Shown piece after piece: positions 1 through 9,030 of a DNA stretch of 62,117 nucleotides. This DNA is from Candidatus Aminicenantota bacterium (GTDB lineage: Bacteria > Acidobacteriota > Aminicenantia > UBA2199). The position numbers and the translations under genes are program-made. The notes beneath the pieces are model-generated. The model saw only the letters and a program-made list of their open reading frames with translations, was not told where the DNA came from and made no database searches. The stretch is taken from assembly GCA_026393835.1 (NCBI GenBank), contig JAPKZK010000077.1, forward strand, positions 1 through 62,117. The letters are read 5' to 3'. The first letter of the stretch is position 1, and every line of letters starts with the position of its first letter.

Positions 1-1
1 A

Positions 2-91
2 AAAAGGTTACTGCACAAGAATCTTCCTATCGAAACCATCGCCGAATGTACCGACCTCACTGAAAAAGAAGTAAGGTCTCTTATGCATTAG
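2..91 (+). CDS. C-terminal end of an Rpn-family nuclease (cut by window edge)
   Basis: The last 29 codons of a gene that starts left of the window. They encode the helical tail KRLLHKNLPIETIAE..., nearly identical to the last 29 residues of the complete Rpn-like protein at 291-1304 (three residues differ). The DNA also matches 1215-1304 closely. The window therefore cuts a tandem pair of paralogues, or a partial duplication of the gene end. The catalytic part is not visible, so whether this copy is intact cannot be judged. Confidence 0.75.
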   Translation, partial: KRLLHKNLPIETIAECTDLTEKEVRSLMH

Positions 92-252
92 CCTGTTCGC
101 GATATCCTACCTAATTTGCGCCCGGCGTAATGTCTTTTCGTAAAAGATATAGCTTGACCTGATACAGAAAAAAAGTGATTAAAAAAATGCCTCTTACAAG
201 AACCGGAAAAAACTTGCGGGAGAGGCAAAAAATAACTCAGGCAGAAAAAAAC

Positions 253-281
253 TTGAAAAAAAATGGGTTCTAAAATATAAT
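253..281 (+). promoter_or_regulatory. Promoter of the Rpn nuclease gene
   Basis: TTGAAA (253-258), a 17-bp spacer and TATAAT (276-281). Only 9 nt separate the -10 box from the ATG at 291, and there is no Shine-Dalgarno, so the transcript would be leaderless or nearly so. Confidence 0.75.
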
Positions 282-290
282 TGTATCGCC

Positions 291-1304
291 ATGGATAAAA
301 TAAACAATGTACATGACAAGCTCTTTGGCAAAACCTTCGGCGACCCGGAGAATGTAAAAGATTTCTTAAAGAGCGCCTTGCCCGAACCAATCGGTAATGC
401 CATCGACCTTTCAAAAATCGAAATCGATAACACCCATTATGTATCCAATGAATTCGCGGACTCTTTCTCCGATATCATTGTGAAAACCAAAATGAAAGCC
501 GCTGAAAAAGAGGAAAGCGAGATCGATACCGATATCTATATCCTGTTTGAACATAAATCTTACCGGGATACGGCGGTCTTTATTCAATTGCTGCACTATA
601 TGTACCTGATGTGGCAAAAGGATATCGACGAAAAAAAACCGCTGCGGGTCATCATTCCCCTGGTATTTTACCATGGGGGTGATCAATGGACCGTGCCTCA
701 TTCTTTTATCGAACAATTTACCGTCGCTGAAGGGATTAAAAAATTCTTACTGGATTTCAGGTACGTATTGTTCGATACCGTCAACTGGAATTTTACGACT
801 GAGAAGAATAAGGCATTGGGAGACAATGTCTTTCTATTGAGCGCATTGGCATTGATGAAATGCGCCTTTAGAGACGACTGGGATACAATCCGGGAAATAT
901 TTAAGTTCTGGCACGAGAAGGGTTTCATCGGGAACCTGGAAAAAATGATGATCTTTCTCGTGTATATCACAGAAACAAAAGATGTGAACCCGGATACTTT
1001 AAAGAAAATATTAGAAGAAGCCAAAATAGAAGGAGGAAATATCATGCCGACGTTAGCCCAAAGATGGAAAGATGAAGGTAAGAAGGAATGGATCGCAGTA
1101 GGAATGCAAAAAGGGATGAAAACGGGAATGAAAACCGGGATGAAAGCCGGGATGAAAACCGGGATGAAAGCCGGGATGAAAACCGGGATGAAAGCGGAAA
1201 GGCTTAAAACAGCAAAAAGGTTGCTGCACAATAATCTTCCTATCGAAACCATCGCCGAATGTACCGACCTCACTGAAAAAGAAGTAAAATCTCTTATGCA
1301 TTAG
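291..1304 (+). CDS. Rpn-family recombination-promoting nuclease / transposase_31 protein
   Basis: A 337-residue PD-(D/E)XK-superfamily protein of the Rpn/PF04754 type. Family members are DNA endonucleases that stimulate RecA-independent recombination in E. coli. The N-terminal part carries the fold: an Asp in FADSFSDIIVK (about residue 60) and the E-x-K pair in YILFEHKSY (about residue 85), followed by the typical helix QLLHYMYLMW. Near the C-terminus lies a run of seven four-residue GMKT/GMKA repeats, then the conserved tail KRLLHNNLPIETIAECTDL. The ATG at 291 sits 9 nt after a consensus -10 box and lacks a ribosome site. A partial copy of the same gene end is at 2-91. Confidence 0.85.
   Translation: MDKINNVHDKLFGKTFGDPENVKDFLKSALPEPIGNAIDLSKIEIDNTHYVSNEFADSFSDIIVKTKMKAAEKEESEIDTDIYILFEHKSYRDTAVFIQLLHYMYLMWQKDIDEKKPLRVIIPLVFYHGGDQWTVPHSFIEQFTVAEGIKKFLLDFRYVLFDTVNWNFTTEKNKALGDNVFLLSALALMKCAFRDDWDTIREIFKFWHEKGFIGNLEKMMIFLVYITETKDVNPDTLKKILEEAKIEGGNIMPTLAQRWKDEGKKEWIAVGMQKGMKTGMKTGMKAGMKTGMKAGMKTGMKAERLKTAKRLLHNNLPIETIAECTDLTEKEVKSLMH
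1113..1196 (+). repeat. 12-bp tandem repeat inside the Rpn gene
   Basis: Seven copies of a 12-bp unit (GGGATGAAAACC or GGGATGAAAGCC) encode GMKT/GMKA in frame. The unit is a multiple of three, so copy number can change without breaking the frame. It separates the nuclease core from the C-terminal helical tail. Confidence 0.9.
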
Positions 1305-1470
1305 CCTGTTCGCGACAATCTACTTAGCCCGGACGAGCCGGAAACAAAGGAGAAACACAAATCACTTACAAAAATAAATCCGAAGCACGAAATTCGAAAT
1401 ACGAAACAATATGCCGCCCCTCGCTTCCTTTTTCCTGTTCCCTACTGCGTGTCAGCCTCTACGCGACAGA

Positions 1471-1688
1471 CATCGAAGGCAAAAATTAGCCATTGAAGGT
1501 TAAATTTAAGGATCGAAGGCTAAAATTAAGCATCGAAGGCTAAATTTAAGCAACGAAGGCTAAATTCAGACAAAAATCCGTAAAAATTAAGCATCGATGG
1601 TAAAAATCAGCCATCGAAGGTTAAAATTAGAGATCGGAGGCTAAATTTAAGCATCGAAGGTAAAAATTAGCCATCGAAGGTTAAAATA
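1471..1688. repeat. Tandem array A, 20-bp imperfect repeat, about 11 copies
   Basis: Units start CATCGAAGG and continue with A/T-rich TAAAATTAAG-type sequence. Spacing is 20 bp (once 21) from 1471 to about 1688, and units differ at 2-6 positions. There are no spacers, so this is not CRISPR. The array ends directly beside the terminator of the convergent gene. Three more arrays with unrelated 21-bp units occur in this window at 29843, 42875 and 58007. Confidence 0.9.
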
Positions 1689-1690
1689 TT

Positions 1691-1741
1691 AAAAAAAAAG
1701 GGGGAGTGCCGCGAACGCTATTGCATTCGCAGGTACTCCCC
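1691..1741 (-). terminator. Rho-independent terminator of the 167-residue protein gene
   Basis: Read on the minus strand: a stem of GGGAGTACC pairing with GGTACTCCC-type arms (one G-T pair), extended by GCGAA/TTCGC, then a run of nine T (1691-1699). It lies about 55 nt after the stop codon at 1797. Confidence 0.75.
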
Positions 1742-1796
1742 TGGGTGGAAATCGGTACGCTGAACGACCTATAGCTTATGCTTGTGGTTCCGTGTT

Positions 1797-2300
1797 CTAG
1801 CCGACCGTATTTACTAAGTTCTTTTTCTTTTGCAGGGTTGTTTGGCTGGGTTTACGGTCATAGAGTTTGCTCAACTCTTCGGCGATGGCGCTGGCGCCCG
1901 GGACATTAGCCCTGGCGGCATTTTTTACGTGGTGGTAAAACAACCGCGCGGCCATATAAGCCTCCGAAGCCGCCACTGCATGCGTATTGTTGAGCTTCTC
2001 GACCAACGGCACCATGTGATTCCTGAGAATTTGAAGTTTCTTGCTCAGCGTGACGTCTTTTTGAAATTCCACTTCATCGAGGAACTCCGGCTTAAATTGT
2101 GGATTTTTTACCAGGTATTCATAACATTTCTCCGAAAAATCCATGATCTTGGGGCCGATCCTGGCCAGCGTCACCCTATCTTCGACATTATAGGTCATGG
2201 CAAAACTGAGATTGCTTTCCACTTGCTTGATACCGGCGACCGAATTATTTAAAGCCTCGTCGGTCAACTCGGCTGAAATGATGTTTGTTTGTAACGCCAT
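1797..2300 (-). CDS. Small all-helical hypothetical protein
   Basis: 167 residues, with no signal peptide or membrane segment. I do not recognise a family. The sequence is rich in Ala, Leu and charged residues and probably forms a helical bundle (EFLDEVEFQKDVTLSKK; EAYMAARLFYHHVKN). The C-terminus is basic (RKPSQTTLQKKKN). The gene stands alone with its own parts: a consensus promoter at 2368-2396, a GGAGG ribosome site 6 nt before the ATG, and an intrinsic terminator. That suggests an abundant, independently expressed cytoplasmic protein. A phasin-like or nucleoid-associated role would be a guess. Confidence 0.8.
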   Translation of the reverse strand: MALQTNIISAELTDEALNNSVAGIKQVESNLSFAMTYNVEDRVTLARIGPKIMDFSEKCYEYLVKNPQFKPEFLDEVEFQKDVTLSKKLQILRNHMVPLVEKLNNTHAVAASEAYMAARLFYHHVKNAARANVPGASAIAEELSKLYDRKPSQTTLQKKKNLVNTVG

Positions 2301-2367
2301 TAATTACCTCCGGTTCACAAAAGATTTATATTCCTCAACATATCAAATCTCCATATGTTAAGAAAAG

Positions 2368-2396
2368 ATTCTATACCGGTTAAAAGTATTTGTCAA
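2368..2396 (-). promoter_or_regulatory. Promoter of the 167-residue protein gene
   Basis: On the minus strand: TTGACA (2396-2391), 17-bp spacer, TAGAAT (2373-2368). The leader is about 60 nt and ends with GGAGG. Confidence 0.75.
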
Positions 2397-2660
2397 GATG
2401 CACATTTTTGCATTTTAATCAAGCTTCTGGGGCAAAATGAAGGAATCAAGATATAGCGGTACTTTCCGGCAATAATTTTTGTTTGCTATTGTAATTAAAC
2501 TACCTTTTTAACGATATAAGCCATTTTTTAAAGGTTTATTTTCCATTTAATTTATGAAACAATGTATTTAAAGCAAGTTATGTTTCTTGAATATCTATTT
2601 TAGGCTTTATTTATAACATGTGTCGTTGCGAAAAAAAAATATTTTTTTAAAAAATTTATT
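2397..2660. other. A/T-rich intergenic stretch
   Basis: About 260 bp, strongly A/T-rich towards 2630-2660 (A and T runs). I see no convincing gene, RNA or hairpin in it. On the minus strand it lies downstream of the DUF1848 gene, where the T-rich sequence could help termination. Confidence 0.4.
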
Positions 2661-3635
2661 TTATTCCCCCAAATTGGCTGATTTGCCCCCCTTTTGGTGT
2701 AAGATTCTCCCCCGCAATTTTGTTTCCAATGTCGAAAGAAGGGGACAGGTAAATTTTACTCCTTTTCCAGGAAGTTGGCCGGATAAAAAAGGCGAAGCGG
2801 GGTCGTGAAGCGCCGTGTTCCGCTGCACTGCCAGTGCATTGGAGTTGGCATAACAATACAAACAATGGTGCGGACACGTATCATACGCCCCAATATCGAC
2901 GCTTTCAACGCAGCGGCAGGTTTTCCGCTGATGCGGGTCTTTCTTTAGCGCCAACCGGCCACCGCAAATCCTGCTTAACAATTCGTCATCGATACATTTC
3001 CCATGCTGAATGCCCATCCCCTGTAAATCTATCTCCTCCGCACAGGTCGCTACCTCCAAATCGTACTGCCCGGCAATCCCCCCCAATATCCCGGCCAACC
3101 GCTGCATGTCATCCGAACCCGGGGCTTTTATATTAAACCCCTTTAAATGACGCTCACACTTTTTGTACATGTCCAGGAAACTGATGATACACCGCCCCGT
3201 ATAAGAATGAAGCCTGCCGGCAATATAGTCGAAATGGCGGCGGTGATAGTCATCGTCGATCCTGTCCGAAAGAAGTACCGGGTCGTACCGCCAGATAACT
3301 TTTTCCCTGCCGATCCGCCGCGATAACTCGATGAACGTGTCGATGACCTCCTCTTTTGCCGGTAAATTCCTTTCCAGGTCCGGACCGTACGGGGTAATGG
3401 TAAACAGGAAATAAAAATGATAAGGGCTTAACTGATCCAGTCGGTCCATCATGGGGCGGGGGTTCTTACTCCAGAAAACTATGCCGTCGATGTGCTCCGG
3501 GCTTAAATCGATTTTGCGGACCAGGAGGGGATTCACCGGGTTTCGTACCATCACGAAACCTTGTTCCAGGCGATTGAAAAACCAACGGCTGTAAAAAGCC
3601 GGGATATCGGTTCTGCGACTGGCGGATATGATCAT
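2661..3635 (-). CDS. DUF1848 family Fe-S protein
   Basis: 324 residues. The start MIISASRRTDIPAF, the segment IVFWSKNPRPMMDRL and the C-terminal cysteine group TCPHHCLYCYANSN are typical of DUF1848, a radical-SAM-like family of unknown reaction whose C-terminal Cys residues probably hold a 4Fe-4S cluster. Further Cys pairs precede this (TCRCVESVDIG). The last 30 or so residues, from KFTCPLLS on, are not family-like: they are encoded by the dispersed motif at 2741-2758 and flanking C-rich DNA, so the natural C-terminus seems replaced. The start at 3635 overlaps the stop of a 10-codon leader ORF as ATGA. Confidence 0.85.
   Translation of the reverse strand: MIISASRRTDIPAFYSRWFFNRLEQGFVMVRNPVNPLLVRKIDLSPEHIDGIVFWSKNPRPMMDRLDQLSPYHFYFLFTITPYGPDLERNLPAKEEVIDTFIELSRRIGREKVIWRYDPVLLSDRIDDDYHRRHFDYIAGRLHSYTGRCIISFLDMYKKCERHLKGFNIKAPGSDDMQRLAGILGGIAGQYDLEVATCAEEIDLQGMGIQHGKCIDDELLSRICGGRLALKKDPHQRKTCRCVESVDIGAYDTCPHHCLYCYANSNALAVQRNTALHDPASPFLSGQLPGKGVKFTCPLLSTLETKLRGRILHQKGGKSANLGE
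2741..2758 (-). repeat. Dispersed motif GCCTGTCCC, copy 1
   Basis: Minus-strand reading AAATTTACCTGTCCCC. It is translated as part of the aberrant C-terminus of the DUF1848 protein. Confidence 0.55.
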
Positions 3636-3664
3636 ATGGGATTTATCCTTGAATTCTCATTCAT
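3632..3664 (-). CDS. Possible leader peptide upstream of the DUF1848 gene
   Basis: Ten codons, M-N-E-N-S-R-I-N-P-I, preceded by a strong AGGAGG site. Its TGA stop overlaps the DUF1848 ATG (ATGA), the usual arrangement for translational coupling. The DUF1848 start itself has no Shine-Dalgarno in front of it. The same layout occurs at 9067 and 58252. Confidence 0.4.
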   Translation of the reverse strand: MNENSRINPI

Positions 3665-3736
3665 TTGAACCTCCTGTTTAAGTATATAATATGTTGGGGT
3701 CTTTTAAAAGGTTTTTCGAAAAAGATTGCCCTTATC

Positions 3737-3765
3737 TTGACAAAAGATGGGTTTCCATTTATAAT
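3737..3765 (+). promoter_or_regulatory. Promoter of the GAF/PAS hybrid kinase gene
   Basis: TTGACA (3737-3742), 17-bp spacer, TATAAT (3760-3765). The leader of about 210 nt contains a low-complexity stretch at 3790-3885 built from AAGCAA/AAGTAAG-type short repeats. Confidence 0.75.
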
Positions 3766-3980
3766 TTTAAATCCTCTCTGTCCTTATTTCAAAGAAAAGA
3801 CAAGAAAAGGGCAAGAAAAGGGCAAGCAATAAGTAAGCAATAAGCAAGCAAAAAGCAAGCAAAAAAGTAAGCAAAAAGGCAAGATAGCCACATCAGGATT
3901 TCAGGATTATCGCCCATTTTAAAAAATTTAAGATGCAGAATGCGAAGCAATGTGATGCAGGATAAGCAAAGGAGCTGGTC

Positions 3981-6593
3981 ATGGGAATAACACCGGATTC
4001 GGCAATAAATACCGGGAATACAGGTGAATCCAGGCAAACAGAGGAAAAACTGGAATACCTGAATCGTGTGCTTCGGGCCCTTCGCAATATCAACCAACTG
4101 ATCGTACAAGAAAAAGAGATCGAACCCCTGGTAAAAAGAGCATGCGGGCACCTTACCCGGGACCGCGTGTACCATCAAGCCCGGATTGCTTTAATGAATG
4201 AGGCGCGGCAAATTACCTTGAGCGTCGAGGAGGGTTTTCCCCAGCAGGCGTTTTCCCCGGTGGAAAATGATAAACTTGGACTATCGAAATTGACGCAATG
4301 CGCCCAAAAAGCATTGGAACAACGCGACGGCCTGGAAATCCATCGCCCGTCCAGGCAATGCCCCGACTGCCTGTGGTCTGACATCCTGGACGGTAATGGG
4401 GCCATGACGATTCGACTGGAACATGACCGGGAAATTTTCGGAATACTTACCGTTTCCCTGGATGCGAGTTTGACCGGCGATGTGGAGCAGCAAGACCTGT
4501 TTAAAAATATTGCCAACGATATCGGGTTTGCCCTCCATCATATCCGCCAGGAAAAAGAACGCCGGCGTGCGGAAATACTTCAAGATGCGGTATATCGCAT
4601 TTCACAAACCGTTCACAGCGCGGAAAACATCGATGCCCTCTACCTTGCGGTGCATAAAATCATCCGGGATGTCATGCCGGCGGAAAATTTCTATATCGCA
4701 TACTATGATGAAAAAAATGAACTTCTATCGTTCCCGTATTTTGTGGATGCGGTGGACGCCCCCCCTGCCCCGAGAAAAGCAGGGAAGGGATTGACCGAAT
4801 ATGTCCTGCGCAGCGGTAAATCCCTGTTGGCTTCCCTCGATGTCCAGGAAAAGCTGCGTAAGACCTGGGGCGTCCAACAAGTGGGGGCGCCTTCCCTTAT
4901 CTGGCTTGGCGTCCCCCTCAAAGCCGAAGAAAAAACCATCGGCATTATTACTGTCCAGGATTATGATAATCCCCAGGCCTACGGCGAACGCGAATTGCAA
5001 ATGCTGGAATATGTCTCTACCCAGGTGGCTAAAGTTATCGAACGGAAACGGTCTGAAGAAGCGTTACGAATTTCCGAAGACTTGAACCGCGGCATCGTGG
5101 CCAATACCCCCGTCGGCATCCTGTACCTGGATAAATACGGCGTCGTCGTATACGAAAACCCTGCCATGGCAAAAATGATGAAAGTGCCGGAAGGAATGGA
5201 ATCAGCGGTTATCGGGAAGAATATCCTGGATATTCCCGGCCTGAAAGATGTGAAAATAGAATCCCTTTTACGTAAAGTCCGTACCGGCGAATCGATCCGC
5301 AACGTCGAAATCGAATACAAATCCGTGTATGGTGAAAATAACACCTTGAAAATTCACGCCGCGCCCCGATGGGGAGGAGAAGCAGCCGATGAGATCATCG
5401 GCGCCATTGTGATGTGTGAAGATATCACCGGATATAAACAACTGGAAGCCCAATTCCTGCAAGCCCAAAAAATGGAAGCCGTGGGCCGGTTGGCCGGCGG
5501 CATCGCCCATGATTTCAACAATCTTTTGACGGTCATATTCGGCCATGCCGAGTTGGCCATGATGCTGTCGCAGGAAACTTCTCCCATTCGCAAGCATCTC
5601 CGGGAAATCGTCACCACCGCCGACCGTACCACTGATTTGGTCGACCAACTGATGGCCTTCAGCCGGAAACAAGCGATTAAACCCAGGCTGGTTAACCTGA
5701 ACCACCACCTGGACAAAATGGAACGCATGCTGCAGCGATTGATCGGCGAGGATGTCGAATTGACTTTTATCCGCAAACAGGGACTGGGATTGGTCAGGGT
5801 CGAACCCGCCCAACTGGACCAGGTCATTGTCAACCTGGCCGTAAATGCCCGCGACGCCATGCTAGAAGGGGGTAAACTGGTTATCGAGACCCGCAACGTG
5901 GAATTGGATGAAAACTTTGCCGCTGGACATGTGGACAGTGTACCGGGACCTTATGCGCAGTTGTCCGTGACGGATACGGGCATTGGCATCAGCCCGGAGG
6001 TGATGGGTCATATTTTCGACCCATTTTTCACTACCAAGCCCAAGGATAAAGGTACGGGCCTGGGGCTCTCCACTGTCTATGGGATCATAAAACAAAACAA
6101 CGGTTTTATTACCTGTCACAGCGAACCGGGGGTGGAAACTGTTTTCACAATATACCTACCCAGGGTCGATGGATTGGAGGGGGTTTTGCCGGAAGCCAAA
6201 GGAATTGTGACCGACACTTACGGCAAAGAAACCGTCCTGGTGGTGGAAGATGAACAAACAGTGCGGGGTTTGGCCGTGCAAATGTTGAAAAAATTCGGGT
6301 ATGATGTTCTTGAATCGGTTAACGGCAGCGAGGCGCTGGAACTTTGCCGGAAACGGGAGAAGCCCGTGGACCTGGTTTTGACCGATGTTGTCATGCCCAA
6401 CATGAGCGGCCCTGAGTTTATCCAGCAATTGCGCTTGATGTGGACAAATGTGAAAGTACTCTATATGTCGGGATACACTGAGAACACCAGCATGAATCAA
6501 TGCATCCAGGAGGCCGGGGCCGAGTATATCGGCAAACCTTTCAAGCCCCAGGCCATGATTGCCATGGTGCGCAGTGTGTTGGACAAAGCATGA
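3981..6593 (+). CDS. Hybrid sensor histidine kinase (GAF-GAF-PAS-HisKA-HATPase-REC)
   Basis: 870 residues, soluble, no membrane segment. Two GAF-like domains (about 20-195 and 205-365) are followed by a PAS domain (about 370-495). Next come a HisKA dimerisation domain with the phospho-acceptor His in GGIAHDFNNLL (about residue 509), a HATPase_c domain (NLAVNARDAM, TDTGIGIS, GTGLGLSTVYG) and a C-terminal receiver (acidic patch VVEDE, phospho-Asp in LVLTDVVMPNMSGPE, Lys in YIGKPFKP). The layout suggests an intracellular sensor that autophosphorylates and passes phosphate to its own receiver; the final output is not encoded next to it. The ATG is preceded by AAAGGAG. The gene converges on the secreted-protein gene, with a perfect palindrome between them. 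Confidence 0.93.
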   Translation: MGITPDSAINTGNTGESRQTEEKLEYLNRVLRALRNINQLIVQEKEIEPLVKRACGHLTRDRVYHQARIALMNEARQITLSVEEGFPQQAFSPVENDKLGLSKLTQCAQKALEQRDGLEIHRPSRQCPDCLWSDILDGNGAMTIRLEHDREIFGILTVSLDASLTGDVEQQDLFKNIANDIGFALHHIRQEKERRRAEILQDAVYRISQTVHSAENIDALYLAVHKIIRDVMPAENFYIAYYDEKNELLSFPYFVDAVDAPPAPRKAGKGLTEYVLRSGKSLLASLDVQEKLRKTWGVQQVGAPSLIWLGVPLKAEEKTIGIITVQDYDNPQAYGERELQMLEYVSTQVAKVIERKRSEEALRISEDLNRGIVANTPVGILYLDKYGVVVYENPAMAKMMKVPEGMESAVIGKNILDIPGLKDVKIESLLRKVRTGESIRNVEIEYKSVYGENNTLKIHAAPRWGGEAADEIIGAIVMCEDITGYKQLEAQFLQAQKMEAVGRLAGGIAHDFNNLLTVIFGHAELAMMLSQETSPIRKHLREIVTTADRTTDLVDQLMAFSRKQAIKPRLVNLNHHLDKMERMLQRLIGEDVELTFIRKQGLGLVRVEPAQLDQVIVNLAVNARDAMLEGGKLVIETRNVELDENFAAGHVDSVPGPYAQLSVTDTGIGISPEVMGHIFDPFFTTKPKDKGTGLGLSTVYGIIKQNNGFITCHSEPGVETVFTIYLPRVDGLEGVLPEAKGIVTDTYGKETVLVVEDEQTVRGLAVQMLKKFGYDVLESVNGSEALELCRKREKPVDLVLTDVVMPNMSGPEFIQQLRLMWTNVKVLYMSGYTENTSMNQCIQEAGAEYIGKPFKPQAMIAMVRSVLDKA

Positions 6594-6702
6594 TAACAAG
6601 ATAAATAGGGTGTACTGTGTGATGTGGGATGTGTGATGTGCGATGTGCGGACGACCTTGAGTTCTTAAAATAAAGCCTATCCGAAAAATTATGCGTGAAA
6701 TT

Positions 6703-6749
6703 GGTAGGGAGCAGGCGAACAGGCTCAGCCTGTTCGCCCGCTCCCTACC
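6703..6749. repeat. Perfect 47-bp palindrome between convergent genes
   Basis: Arms GGTAGGGAGC and GGCGAACAGGCT pair with their exact reverse complements across a tiny loop, interrupted only by one unpaired base per side. No T-tract follows on either strand, so this is either a REP-like palindrome or a weak bidirectional terminator for the kinase and the 6766-7914 gene. Confidence 0.7.
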
Positions 6750-6765
6750 GGCTTACTGTTAGTGG

Positions 6766-7914
6766 TTAATGGATAGCGGTTAGCGATTCATTATTCTTTT
6801 TTAATTTTTCGACGGCCAGGGTCTTTGAGGTGGGCATTTGCGGCGTTTTGTCGGGAATAGCATCGAAATTCGGGGCGGCCTGGCTCGGTGTGAGCTGGAT
6901 TTCAAATTCATCCTCAAGTCCCAGGGTTTCCATGTTAAGCAGCCGTACAATCGCCCGGTCGGCGGACAACGCCGCCTGGGGCAGAGGCAGCATTACTTCG
7001 GAGATTGCCCCGGTTTGTACGATCTCTTCTCGCGAATAAGCCAGGGATGTCCCGTTGACGCCGAAAATAATCTCTACCCGGAATTTCCCATTGGCCGCGT
7101 TTAAAGGAACGATAATAGTTTCCGGCCCTACGGATATCCCTTCTTTAAGTACTTTGCCCACGGGGTTGGTAACCATCACGCTGCCCAGCGCATTGCGGCG
7201 GAATTCCATCCCGTTAAAGCGCTTACCGTCGGCCGTAAAGTGGATATTAATCCCTTTGAAACCTTCCACCGCCGGGGCTGTAAAAGTACCCGTATATATA
7301 CCGTCCCCGGCGCTTTCGTCGCCGTTCAGACCGTCGTCACGCAAATCGAAGGAAGTCCGGTCTTCAAGAATACCTTTGATAAAAGTTTCACCGGGTAATC
7401 TTTCATCTTTGATTTGCGCCGTGGCCGTTACCCTATCCCCGGAGTGGGGGGCCAGCGTCATCACCTGTACTTCCAGCGCCAGGGGGCTCTTCGGTTGGCC
7501 GATTACCATCCGGACATATTTTTCGCCGCTTAAACCTTGAAGCGTAAGCAATTGCTTCCCGGGCGACAGTTGGTCCAGGTCGAACCGGGTGTTGTCGGAA
7601 GGAACGTTTACCCTTGACAGTTCCTCATCGCTGAAAGAGATAGGGGGCAGCGCTTTTTGTCCGGCGAAAGCTTTAGCGGATTTTTCGCCCAGCACCAGGG
7701 CAATGGCCTTGCTGGGAGTATCGATGGGAAAGGACAATTGGGCCGTCCCATTTTCGATAACGCCTTCCAGAACAAAGAACCTGGAATTTGCCGCGGGCCC
7801 GGGTTTCCCTACTTTTGGAAATGGGGTCGGGTCGACAGCGCCGGATTCGCTGGCCAGGGCAATTCCACTCATGATAAAAAGAGTAATACTTAGAATAGTT
7901 AATAATTTTTTCAT
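6766..7914 (-). CDS. Secreted Ig-like (choice-of-anchor X type) protein
   Basis: 382 residues. The signal peptide is MKKLLTILSITLFIMSGIALASES. The middle holds a beta-sandwich segment with GDRVTATAQIKDE, SFDLRDDGLNGDESAGDGIY and GTF, typical of the choice-of-anchor X domain found in secreted and VWA proteins. The same domain sits inside the 978-residue VWA protein at 45669-48605. The rest is beta-rich without a motif I recognise. The gene follows the lipase gene by 17 nt on the same strand, so the two are probably one transcript and may act together at the cell surface or outside. No enzyme function is claimed. Confidence 0.8.
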   Translation of the reverse strand: MKKLLTILSITLFIMSGIALASESGAVDPTPFPKVGKPGPAANSRFFVLEGVIENGTAQLSFPIDTPSKAIALVLGEKSAKAFAGQKALPPISFSDEELSRVNVPSDNTRFDLDQLSPGKQLLTLQGLSGEKYVRMVIGQPKSPLALEVQVMTLAPHSGDRVTATAQIKDERLPGETFIKGILEDRTSFDLRDDGLNGDESAGDGIYTGTFTAPAVEGFKGINIHFTADGKRFNGMEFRRNALGSVMVTNPVGKVLKEGISVGPETIIVPLNAANGKFRVEIIFGVNGTSLAYSREEIVQTGAISEVMLPLPQAALSADRAIVRLLNMETLGLEDEFEIQLTPSQAAPNFDAIPDKTPQMPTSKTLAVEKLKKNNESLTAIH

Positions 7915-7931
7915 ATGCAGTTCTCCTTTTT

Positions 7932-8765
7932 TTATTGAAAATCGGTTCCCAGGCTGTCGCCGATTTTCCGGTAGTCGTTTCGCCTGTTATGGTGGTGATT
8001 GGCTGCAGTGCGGAACCATAAGTATCCGATCCCTTCCGCCGAATATTCCGCCACCATGCCGTCATCCTGGCCGGGGAGGCCGGCAATCCCGGAAAGGGTT
8101 GCCAGGCCGATGTCTTCCAGGCACCAATCGTTCCACAAGCCATTGCCGGAAATGGTATAGAAAGATTTTGGCAATGCGGGACGGCCGGTGGTGCCGTACA
8201 ACCAGTAGGAATTGTAGTAAGCCATCGCCGAGGTCTGGCAATTATAGGTGGAATCGTAGTCCTGGTCCAGGAGACCCACCAACCATGAGGTCAGCCATGA
8301 CCCGGATAAAGTACCGGCCAGGTCCGCGGCTTCGCTGCCTTTGTGGGGGCCGGCAATGGTGTTGACCCAGCGGGTGGCATTGATGATGGTGGGGTAACGG
8401 GAGTCCCAGGTGGGGTTGGAAAAAATCCAACGAATGACCACGCCGCCGAAAGAATGGGTGTTGATCACCAGGTCGTTAATGTTGTTCTGGGTGATAAAGG
8501 TGTACAACTGCCCTGCTACTGCGTCTGCCGCTACCCACATATAATTACGGCCGTCGTAATGGCATACGACATAAGGAACAGCCCAGTTGTTGGTGGATGC
8601 ACGGAGCATGTCGGTGGTCCAATAGTTCCATGCTACTGTGGAATTGGCAAGGGTTTCATCGCCTTTGCCGTGAACAAACGCCGCCCCTGTGGCGGCGAAT
8701 GCAACCGGTACAAGAAGAAGCAAAAGCATCATCATGACCAGTGTTCGAGTGAAAAAACTTTTCAT
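7932..8765 (-). CDS. Secreted lipase-like alpha/beta hydrolase
   Basis: 277 residues. Signal peptide MKSFFTRTLVMMMLLLLLVP...AFA. The mature protein begins GAAFVHGKGDET (an HGxG-type oxyanion loop) and carries the nucleophile elbow NTHSFGGVVIRW, where Thr replaces the first Gly of GxSxG. A late Asp (PGQDDGMV) and a His cluster (AANHHHNRRND) can complete a triad. This is consistent with an exported lipase/esterase of the PGAP1-like type; the substrate is unknown. The start is set by GGAGG 7 nt before the ATG at 8765 and by the promoter at 8820-8848; the longer reading frame upstream overlaps that promoter. It forms an operon with the Ig-like protein gene. Confidence 0.82.
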   Translation of the reverse strand: MKSFFTRTLVMMMLLLLLVPVAFAATGAAFVHGKGDETLANSTVAWNYWTTDMLRASTNNWAVPYVVCHYDGRNYMWVAADAVAGQLYTFITQNNINDLVINTHSFGGVVIRWIFSNPTWDSRYPTIINATRWVNTIAGPHKGSEAADLAGTLSGSWLTSWLVGLLDQDYDSTYNCQTSAMAYYNSYWLYGTTGRPALPKSFYTISGNGLWNDWCLEDIGLATLSGIAGLPGQDDGMVAEYSAEGIGYLWFRTAANHHHNRRNDYRKIGDSLGTDFQ

Positions 8766-8819
8766 TTTTATACCTCCATTTGGTTTTTTTATTGACGATA
8801 TCAATAGCCAGTAGTTTTC

Positions 8820-8848
8820 AGTATATATTGAAAAAGAGTAAAATTCAA
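8820..8848 (-). promoter_or_regulatory. Promoter of the lipase/Ig-like operon
   Basis: Minus strand TTGAAT (8848-8843), 17-bp spacer, TATACT (8825-8820). Confidence 0.7.
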
Positions 8849-9030
8849 GTAAAAAGTCGAACTTTTCCTTTTTAAAGAATAAGAACCTTGGTTTTAAAAA
8901 AGAGCAGGTGGCGGTCATCCCGGCAGCAGGTCCACTTCGGACCGGGTATTCCTTAGAGAAGGCATGGATAAAAGTCAGTCGCAGGTTGTTCGCTATTTTA
9001 GTATCGGTACCGAGCGCCGCGTCATGGGGG

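Noticed and set aside
1471..1688. CRISPR array
   Set aside because: The 20-bp units abut each other without spacers; the same holds for arrays B, C and D.
2834..3136. Plus-strand frame opposite the DUF1848 gene
   Set aside because: It lies wholly antisense to clearly conserved Cys motifs and has no start signals of its own.
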